A stretch of DNA of 10,507 nt from assembly GCA_023461275.1 (NCBI GenBank), contig JAEYMI010000057.1, forward strand, positions 1-10,507. Direction: 5' to 3'. The notes under the pieces are model-generated. The model had not been told where the DNA came from. It made no database searches and saw nothing but the letters and a program-made list of their open reading frames with translations. This DNA is from Actinomycetes bacterium. Its GTDB lineage: Bacteria; Actinomycetota; Actinomycetes; Mycobacteriales; Mycobacteriaceae. Below, piece after piece: positions 4,995 through 10,507 of this stretch (its first letter is position 1; every line of letters begins with the position of its first letter). The position numbers were made by a program, and so were the translations under genes.

Positions 4995-6083
4995 TCAGTC
5001 GGTCGGACGCAGAGATCCCACCATCTGGTCGATGATCGCGGGGTCTGCCGCATCCGGGACACCCTGAGGGAGGGAGATGACGAACATGACCGAACCCTTC
5101 TGGCCCGGAACCGTGGTAGCAACCATGCTGTGGATGGCCGTCGGACCGACGCACTGGGACGTTTCGATGTCGGTCACAGTGGCCAAGACCTGAACTGCTG
5201 GCGCTCCCCCGACCGTAAATGAGCGGGGCGGGCCAAGAGTCACGGTGGGAACGTGGCCGGAATCGGACGTGTAGATGTCTGCTACCAGGTTGCCTTCCGC
5301 GCGAACTGCTTCATTGATGTCCGGCGTTTGCGACGCGCCCGGCAGTCCTGCAACACCTGCGTCATTCTTCGGGCATTGCGGAGTCTCCAGCGCCGATGCC
5401 CCACTCATGCTGCGGATCGGACAGTACCCGAAAGGTCCAGTGTCGCACTTCTTTTCCCACCCGACGATAGTGGTGCAAGTCAACACCTTCCAATTGGCCG
5501 GGACGTCGTAGGCGAGGTGTCGTTTGCCTGCCACCGTCTTCCAACCGGCCGGCGTTGTGGGGGCGGCCGTGGCCGTCGGGCACGATTCCTCTTGCGGCAC
5601 AGTCTCTGTCGTCGTGGGTGTCGTGGTCGTCGGTGACGATTCTGCCGAGGTGGGCACGTAGGTGTCTCCGCTGCTCGAGGAGTTGCCACTGGCCGAGACG
5701 TCGGCAGAACCGACCTTGTGAACCACCACAATGACAACCGCGACCAACGCTGCGATCACCAGTAGCGAGACGCCCGCGATGACTGCCAGCGCCTTGCCGC
5801 TGCCACTCCGTTGCGGCGGCACTCCATTGGGTGGGCCGTACTGGGCAAACGGTGTGTTCTGGGTATACGGCGCCTGTTGCGCGTACGGGGTCTGCTGGGG
5901 GTAAGACGGGTACTGGTTGTAGTCACCCGATTGGGTCCAGCCTGGCGGGGGTTGCTGCTGGTACGGCTGCCCGGGTGACGGGTAAGTGGGCGGAGGGTAC
6001 GGATGAGACGGATCTCCATCGGTGGGCGGCTGATCGGGATGGTTGCTTCCGTCTGATGGATAGCCCTGCGGTGGATAGCTCAC
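4995..6083 (-). CDS. Single-pass membrane protein with P/Y/Q-rich tail and outer domain
   Basis: 362 residues from GTG 6083, preceded by AGGGGGAG six bases upstream, a strong RBS. Residues 1-95 are a disordered tail rich in Pro, Tyr and Gln, with repeats such as TPYAQQAPYTQ (65-75) and a basic end (QRSGSGK). A long hydrophobic helix spans 98-122 (ALAVIAGVSLLVIAALVAVVIVVV). A Ser/Thr linker follows (128-160, including PTTTTPTTTET). The outer domain, about 165-362, contains PAGWKTVAGKRHLAYDVPANW and NLVADIYT, and has six cysteines (168, 203, 213, 221, 237, 311) that could form disulfides. The layout is common in Mycobacteriales; the domain resembles the group I recall as DUF8017, function unknown. 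It is divergent from the AfsR-like regulator and shares its promoter region, so it may be a target or a partner in cell-envelope sensing. Confidence 0.85.
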   Translation of the reverse strand: MSYPPQGYPSDGSNHPDQPPTDGDPSHPYPPPTYPSPGQPYQQQPPPGWTQSGDYNQYPSYPQQTPYAQQAPYTQNTPFAQYGPPNGVPPQRSGSGKALAVIAGVSLLVIAALVAVVIVVVHKVGSADVSASGNSSSSGDTYVPTSAESSPTTTTPTTTETVPQEESCPTATAAPTTPAGWKTVAGKRHLAYDVPANWKVLTCTTIVGWEKKCDTGPFGYCPIRSMSGASALETPQCPKNDAGVAGLPGASQTPDINEAVRAEGNLVADIYTSDSGHVPTVTLGPPRSFTVGGAPAVQVLATVTDIETSQCVGPTAIHSMVATTVPGQKGSVMFVISLPQGVPDAADPAIIDQMVGSLRPTD

Positions 6084-6253
6084 GTACCACTCCCCCTCGA
6101 AATACTGCTTACCTAGCGTTGATCACTTGCCCCAGATGGTGATCACTTGCTCCAGACGGTACCCGGCAACAGGCGAGTGATCGTCGACCTGGCCGCCGGT
6201 CCTTATCATCGACGAATGAGGCCACAGTCCGTGCCGGGTAGAGAGGGTGACCG
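6084..6253. promoter_or_regulatory. Divergent promoter region of membrane protein and AfsR-like regulator
   Basis: For the regulator, TATCAT at 6204-6209 is a plausible -10 and GAGAGGG at 6241-6247 a good RBS, six bases before GTG 6254. For the minus gene, TAGGTA (6115-6110) could be the -10, with no -35 like box at the right distance. This suggests dependence on an activator bound at the tandem repeat just upstream. Confidence 0.45.
6120..6159. repeat. 20-bp near-perfect tandem repeat, probable operator
   Basis: TGATCACTTGCCCCAGATGG (6120-6139) and TGATCACTTGCTCCAGACGG (6140-6159) agree at 18 of 20 bases. Each begins with the palindrome TGATCA. Direct repeats are the usual target form of SARP/AfsR regulators, though those typically have 11- or 22-bp spacing rather than 20. 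The repeat ends 4 bp from the candidate -10 of the minus-strand membrane protein gene. A duplication without function is the alternative. Confidence 0.6.
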
Positions 6254-8992
6254 GTGCTGGTGATCCGCGACCTCGGCGAGATGGTCACCGAACGAGGATC
6301 AGTGCAATGCGATCCCGGTGGTGCCAAGCCGCGAACGATCCTCGCAGTTCTGTGTGCCCGCGCCGGGCGCCCGGTTCCCGCCGCCGCACTGATCACCGAT
6401 GTGTGGGGGCCGGACGCTTCCCAGCGGACGCACCGCGCCCTGGAATCCCAGATCTGGCGGCTGCGTAAGGCCTTATCGCCGCAGGGCGAGCCGTCGGCGA
6501 TCGTCACCGACCGCGCCGGCTACCGCCTCGACCTCGACGAGGTGGCCGTCGACTCGATTGCTTTCGAGGCCGACGCGGACGCGTTGCTCGATCCGTCGAA
6601 TACCCCGACCGTCGGTGCACTCGAGAGGGCGCTCGGACGCTGGCGAGGTGAGCCGTTCACCACTGCGACGTCGACGCCGATGCTTGACCAGGCCCGACGT
6701 CGACTGAACGCACTCCGGACCGCGTTGCTGACCCGGCGCGCCGACCTGCTGCTGACGGCCGGCGAGTTCGACCGCGCACTCGACCAGGCACAAGCACTCA
6801 TCGCGCGCGATCCGCTCGACGAGCACGCCTGGACAGTGAAGATCACCGCGTTGTCGGCAGCCGGGCAACGGGCCGAGGCGCTGTTGGCCTACCGCGACAT
6901 TCGCGAGTTGCTCGCCACCGAACTCGGTGTGGAACCGGGCCACGAGGTACGCGCGGCGCAACGCACTGTTCTCGATGACCACAGTCGTGCCGTACGTTTC
7001 GTCCGGCTGCCGTCTCAACACACGTCATTCGTGGGCCGCGACGCCGAGCTCGCCGACACCGTCCGCCTGCTCGGCAGCGAGCGTGCCGTCTCCATCGATG
7101 GCATACCCGGCGTCGGAAAGACGCGTCTGGCGATCGAAGCGGCCCGTCGTGTGGCGGACGCCTTCGACGACGGCATCTGGTACATCCCCCGACGCGACGA
7201 CATCGACGTCGCCACCGTGATCCTCGAAACGATGCGTATCCAACCGTCGGCCGACACCCCCGCCGCCATCGACCAGGTCTGCGCCCATCTGTCGACGACA
7301 TCCACGCTGCTGGTCCTCGACGGGAATAGTACGGTCGAACCAAATAGGCTGTCCGACAACACTATCGAAGCCATCTTGCGACGGTGCGCAGCCTTGACGA
7401 TACTGTCTGTCGGCTCAACGATCGGCGTCGACGGCGAGCGTGTGGTCACCCTGCATGCGCTCGCGGTCGAGGCGTCGGTCGGCACTGGTCTCCCGCCGGC
7501 GCAACGGCTTCTGGTGGACAGGATTCGCGGTGTATCAGGACAATTCGACGTCGGTCCGGACGACCGCGCAGACCTCGACCGCATCTGCCGCGCGATGGGT
7601 GGCCTGCCACTGGGATTGGAACTCGCCGCAGCCCGTACGGCCACGTTCTCGCTCACCGAAGTGGCCGACCAACTCGGCACCGGAATCCCCGAACCGGTGA
7701 CCCGGGCATTCTCTCTCGCCGTCGATTCCTTGGACGAGGAGCGCTACGACCGGTTCCTTCGTCTGACCGCGCTGCGCAGTCCGTTTACGCCTCAGCTCGC
7801 GGCGACAGTGAGTGGCAGCCCTGCGATTGTCGACGACCTCGAGGAGTTCGCTCGCCGCTCCCTGGTGTGGCCGATCCGCGGAAATCGTGATCTTCCAACA
7901 CGATTCACCATCCCCCATACCGTCGCCGAACACGCTCGCCGAAGCGCGCCGGAGCGTGCCGACGCGGCGCGAATCGCCCGCGACGCCGCCACCGCGTCGA
8001 TCCTGACGTCGACCCCGCTGCGCGGCACACCGCAATCCGCACGCAACCTCTCCCGGGTTGCAAACGATCACAGCACCGTGATGGCCTTCTTGGAGTCTGT
8101 GGTGACCGATCCTGCACGCCTGGACGAGCACGTCGACGTCCTCGAGCGATTGGGCGTCTACTGGCATTTCCGCCGCCGACTGGCCGACGGCATCCGGGTC
8201 CTGCGAATCGCGGTGACGACTTCGGCGGACGGTCGGTGTCAACCACGAACGGCCGCAATGGCAACCATGGCGCTGGCGTTCAGCCAACTGACCGACGAGG
8301 CGCACCGCCACCTCACCTCACGACCCCTCGATGAACTCACCGAGATCATCGCATCAGGCGACGACGATCCCGAGATGCATTGCACACGAATGGCTCTCGC
8401 GTCCCTGGCTGCGTGGGTCGGCGACGACCACGCCGTAGCGCAAGACTATGCCCGTCACGCTGCCGCGATGATCGGCGACAGCACCGCGGGGATCGAGGCG
8501 ACGGTCACCGCCGCACAGGCACTGTGCGAGGTGATCGCGGGCCAATTCACCGACGCGATCGATCACGCGCACACCGCGCTCGCTCTCGGCACCGAACGCG
8601 GCGACCCGCTCGCGACCCACCTCGCCGCGGTGATGCTCGGAATCGGTTCCCTGATGTCTGGTGACACCGCCATGGGCCTGCGGTGGAACGATCAGGCGTT
8701 CCGCGCGTACCTGGAGTCGGGGGGCGAACAGATCTGCGACACCATCGAACAACGCGGCAACCATCTGACCGCCGCCGGACAGATCGAACGTGCGGGCCGC
8801 GCCTTCGCGGTCTCGCGACGCTATGCCGTCGACGCAGGTCTCGATTGGCCCCGCAATCCGTTCACCCGTGACGCGCTGCGTCGCGGCCGAGAAACCGATC
8901 CGGTGGCATTCGAGCGAGGGTGGCGTGGCGGGTGGGTGGATGCGGCAGATGCGATCAGCACTCACGATCACCAGCGGTTTTCCGGTCTGTGA
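6254..8992 (+). CDS. AfsR/SARP-family regulator with BTAD and NTPase domains
   Basis: 912 residues from GTG 6254. Residues about 1-95 are the winged-helix DNA-binding domain (MLVIRDLGEM, PRTILAVLCARAGRPVP, ITDVWG, ALESQIWRLRKAL, DRAGYRLDL). About 97-241 is the bacterial transcriptional activation domain (ALGRWRGEPF, DLLLTAGEFDRAL, ATELGVEPGHEVRAAQ). From about 257 follows an STAND-type NTPase: SFVGRDAEL, a full P-loop GIPGVGKT at 283-290, a Walker B region TLLVLDGNST at 351-360, and GLPLGLELAAAR at 450-461. The rest (about 560-912) is helical and TPR-like. Most relatives read LVLDNCEH and have TSR after it; here these are LVLDGNST and SVGST, so nucleotide switching may be altered. Such proteins activate secondary-metabolite or stress genes. 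A downstream hydrolase and a divergent membrane protein are the likely local targets. Confidence 0.93.
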   Translation: MLVIRDLGEMVTERGSVQCDPGGAKPRTILAVLCARAGRPVPAAALITDVWGPDASQRTHRALESQIWRLRKALSPQGEPSAIVTDRAGYRLDLDEVAVDSIAFEADADALLDPSNTPTVGALERALGRWRGEPFTTATSTPMLDQARRRLNALRTALLTRRADLLLTAGEFDRALDQAQALIARDPLDEHAWTVKITALSAAGQRAEALLAYRDIRELLATELGVEPGHEVRAAQRTVLDDHSRAVRFVRLPSQHTSFVGRDAELADTVRLLGSERAVSIDGIPGVGKTRLAIEAARRVADAFDDGIWYIPRRDDIDVATVILETMRIQPSADTPAAIDQVCAHLSTTSTLLVLDGNSTVEPNRLSDNTIEAILRRCAALTILSVGSTIGVDGERVVTLHALAVEASVGTGLPPAQRLLVDRIRGVSGQFDVGPDDRADLDRICRAMGGLPLGLELAAARTATFSLTEVADQLGTGIPEPVTRAFSLAVDSLDEERYDRFLRLTALRSPFTPQLAATVSGSPAIVDDLEEFARRSLVWPIRGNRDLPTRFTIPHTVAEHARRSAPERADAARIARDAATASILTSTPLRGTPQSARNLSRVANDHSTVMAFLESVVTDPARLDEHVDVLERLGVYWHFRRRLADGIRVLRIAVTTSADGRCQPRTAAMATMALAFSQLTDEAHRHLTSRPLDELTEIIASGDDDPEMHCTRMALASLAAWVGDDHAVAQDYARHAAAMIGDSTAGIEATVTAAQALCEVIAGQFTDAIDHAHTALALGTERGDPLATHLAAVMLGIGSLMSGDTAMGLRWNDQAFRAYLESGGEQICDTIEQRGNHLTAAGQIERAGRAFAVSRRYAVDAGLDWPRNPFTRDALRRGRETDPVAFERGWRGGWVDAADAISTHDHQRFSGL

Positions 8993-9047
8993 GCGTTTTG
9001 TGAGGTCCACCGGGTGTCCTGATGACATCGCATCAGCACGCTATTCC

Positions 9048-9052
9048 GGAGG
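9048..9052 (+). promoter_or_regulatory. RBS deciding the hydrolase start
   Basis: GGAGG lies five bases before ATG 9058. This favours that start over an ATG 36 bases upstream (9022), which has no Shine-Dalgarno sequence and adds 12 residues without family character. Confidence 0.75.
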
Positions 9053-9057
9053 TTCTC

Positions 9058-10272
9058 ATGACACAACGACTGGCATTGGCCAATGAGGAGTTCGACGACC
9101 AGTTCGGGCGGACACTGTCTGCCGCAGCCGTAGGCGCCGCCGACCTCGGCGAGGCGTACACCACCGCTCGCGAAATCGGGGGCAAGTACAACCCGCAGCG
9201 GTGGTACGCGACGTGGCTCGCCCGGGCCGAGTCGGTACGCAACGCGGCCGAGCAGGCCCAGACCGCCGGTCACCTGGTGACGGCTCACCAGTGCTACCTG
9301 CGCGCCAGTGAGTATTACCGTCAGGCCTGCTACTACCTGCGCACCGACCTCGACGATCAGCGTCTGCAAGACGCCTATCAGGCACACTGCCGCACCTTCG
9401 CTGAGGCGATGGAACTGCTCTCGCACACGGCCAGCCCGATCCTCGCCGAGGACGTGTCGATCCCGTTCGCTTCGTCGACGATCCAAGGCACCCGGCAGAT
9501 TGGTATTCACGGCTGGCTGTTCCGGCCGGACGCCGACATGAGCCGCCGGCGGCCCACCATCGTCATGCCGTGCGGATACGACTCGACCGCCGAGTCCGGA
9601 TGGGGATTTGCCCAGGGCGCACTGGCGCGCGGCTACAACGTTCTCAGCGTCGAGGGTCCTGGCCAGGGCGCCACGCTCTTCATCGACCGGGTCTACTTCC
9701 GTCCCGACTTCGAGGTCGTGTTGTCGCAGATCCTCGATTGGCTCGTCGCCGTGCCCGGTGTCGACACCAGGCGGATCGTTGCCGAGGGCCGATCGTTCGC
9801 CGGATACCTCATCCCACGCGGTGTCGCCGGTGAGACACGGGTGGCCGCCATGATCTGCGATCCCGCTCAGCCCGACATGGGCGGCAAGATTCCGGGCGGT
9901 TGGAAGGGCCGCGCCGCGGCGCCCCTGATGACCTTCCTGAGCCGAGTCAGTCGCGAACGCGCCGACTTCTTCGGCTCCCGCATGGCATGCCACGGTGTGC
10001 ACACCATCGCCGACTACTTCGCCGAGCTGAAGACGTTCACGATGCTCGACCGGGCGTCAGAAATCAGCTGTCCCACAATGATTGTCGAGTCATGCGGCGA
10101 TCCGGTGGGCGGGCAGGGAAAGGCGCTCTACGACGCGCTCACCGTTGCGGACAAGAAGCTGCTCGCGCCCGAGGCGAGCACCGGCATCTCCGGACACTGC
10201 GGTGGTCTTGGACAACGGGTTTGGGACTGCGTCGTCTATGACTGGCTTGATACGGTGCTCTTTGCGACGTAG
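9058..10272 (+). CDS. Alpha/beta hydrolase, dihydropseudooxynicotine hydrolase/FrsA-like
   Basis: 404 residues from ATG 9058 (GGAGG upstream). Residues about 1-130 form a helical cap (GGKYNPQRWYATWLARAES, HLVTAHQCYLRASEYYRQA). The alpha/beta hydrolase fold follows: RPTIVMPCGYDSTAES (165-180), NVLSVEGPGQG (194-204) and the nucleophile elbow EGRSFAGY (243-250) with Ser246. Candidate acid is Asp348 (ESCGDPVGG) and the catalytic histidine is His380 (SGHCGGLGQ). The cap and motif order match the family of 2,6-dihydropseudooxynicotine hydrolase and related C-C bond or ester hydrolases, cytoplasmic enzymes. The elbow has Ala where most have Gly (GRSFGG). It begins 65 bp after the AfsR-like gene and is probably co-transcribed. 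Actual substrate unknown; nicotine breakdown is not implied without the other pathway genes. Its last 37 bases overlap the convergent gene. Confidence 0.88.
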   Translation: MTQRLALANEEFDDQFGRTLSAAAVGAADLGEAYTTAREIGGKYNPQRWYATWLARAESVRNAAEQAQTAGHLVTAHQCYLRASEYYRQACYYLRTDLDDQRLQDAYQAHCRTFAEAMELLSHTASPILAEDVSIPFASSTIQGTRQIGIHGWLFRPDADMSRRRPTIVMPCGYDSTAESGWGFAQGALARGYNVLSVEGPGQGATLFIDRVYFRPDFEVVLSQILDWLVAVPGVDTRRIVAEGRSFAGYLIPRGVAGETRVAAMICDPAQPDMGGKIPGGWKGRAAAPLMTFLSRVSRERADFFGSRMACHGVHTIADYFAELKTFTMLDRASEISCPTMIVESCGDPVGGQGKALYDALTVADKKLLAPEASTGISGHCGGLGQRVWDCVVYDWLDTVLFAT

Positions 10273-10507
10273 TCGTTCATCGTCTTCAGTTGGTAGCGCG
10301 AAACGTCGTGCGCGTTCTCGTCTTCGGCGAAGACACTGGAGACCATGACGGCATCGTCGCGGTCGTAGAAGCCGATGTCGCCGAGTGTCCCGAAGAACTC
10401 GTCCCAGTTGACGTCCCCGTCACCGATCTTGAGGTGCTGGTGCACGCGGACCGCGTTACCGGGCGGGTTGGTGATGTAGCGCAGGCCGTGCGACGCGTGG
10501 TGGTCCA
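10236..10507 (-). CDS. Sugar phosphate isomerase/epimerase, C-terminal part
   Basis: The frame runs in from the right edge and ends with TAG at 10238-10236, so the start is outside the window. It encodes about 89 residues: HHASHGLRYITNPPGNAVR, HQHLKIGDGDVNWDEFFGTL, GFYDRDDAVMVSSVFAEDE, YQLKTMNDYVAK. A histidine followed by a GDGDVNW-type turn and a final strand is typical of the xylose-isomerase-like TIM barrel (AP endonuclease 2 superfamily); HQHLKIGDG carries a conserved histidine near the metal site. These enzymes interconvert sugars or inositol derivatives using a divalent metal. The last residues (STVSSQS) are encoded inside the overlapping hydrolase gene on the other strand. Exact substrate cannot be told from this part. 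Confidence 0.85.
   Translation of the reverse strand, partial: DHHASHGLRYITNPPGNAVRVHQHLKIGDGDVNWDEFFGTLGDIGFYDRDDAVMVSSVFAEDENAHDVSRYQLKTMNDYVAKSTVSSQS

Noticed and set aside
6473..8311. Long minus-strand frames inside the AfsR-like gene
   Set aside because: Typical antisense shadows of a high-GC gene; the plus strand has full domain content.
9022..9057. Start of the hydrolase at ATG 9022
   Set aside because: GGAGG sits five bases before ATG 9058 and none precedes 9022; the 12 extra residues show no conserved features.

Overview
The window looks like chromosomal DNA of a high-GC actinobacterium, most likely in Mycobacteriales (Gordonia, Rhodococcus, Williamsia or Nocardia type). The evidence is GTG/TTG starts, strong G/C third-codon bias in the clear genes, and the families present: an AfsR/SARP-type regulator, an actinobacterial MazE-like antitoxin, and a membrane protein with a proline/tyrosine-rich tail. 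The genus assignment is inference.

Left part (1-3877): The 3' part of a GH114 (TM1410-type) secreted glycosidase enters from the left edge, next to a G7C14 homopolymer. It is followed by the remains of a mazEF toxin-antitoxin pair carrying at least four frameshifts. Next comes a minus-strand gene for a membrane-anchored protein of unknown function. A divergent pair follows: an atypical SDR oxidoreductase (minus) and an HxlR-family regulator (plus). They share a 73-bp promoter region holding three copies of a 14-17 bp element, which looks like an autoregulatory operator.

Middle (3878-4994): This stretch is poor in recognisable genes. Its most notable element is a 28-bp sequence at 4032-4059 that closely fits the actinobacterial dif site, the XerCD site for chromosome-dimer resolution. 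It has short tandem duplications nearby. One weak hypothetical ORF (4443-4910) lies to its right. If the site is the true dif, the window is the replication terminus, where decayed and lineage-specific genes are common; the broken mazEF fits that picture.

Right part (4995-10507): A minus-strand single-pass membrane protein (cytoplasmic P/Y/Q-rich tail, Thr-rich linker, six-cysteine outer domain) is divergent from a 912-residue AfsR/SARP-BTAD-NTPase regulator. A 20-bp near-perfect tandem repeat lies between them. The regulator is followed 65 bp downstream by an alpha/beta hydrolase of the 2,6-dihydropseudooxynicotine hydrolase/FrsA-like type, probably in one operon and possibly its target. The hydrolase gene overlaps by 37 bp, tail to tail, the 3' end of a minus-strand sugar phosphate isomerase/epimerase gene that runs off the right edge.

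No RNA gene, CRISPR array, insertion sequence or convincing intrinsic terminator was seen. No wholly new system is demonstrated. The best candidates for follow-up are the dif site, the HxlR/SDR operator array and the SARP-membrane protein-hydrolase module.
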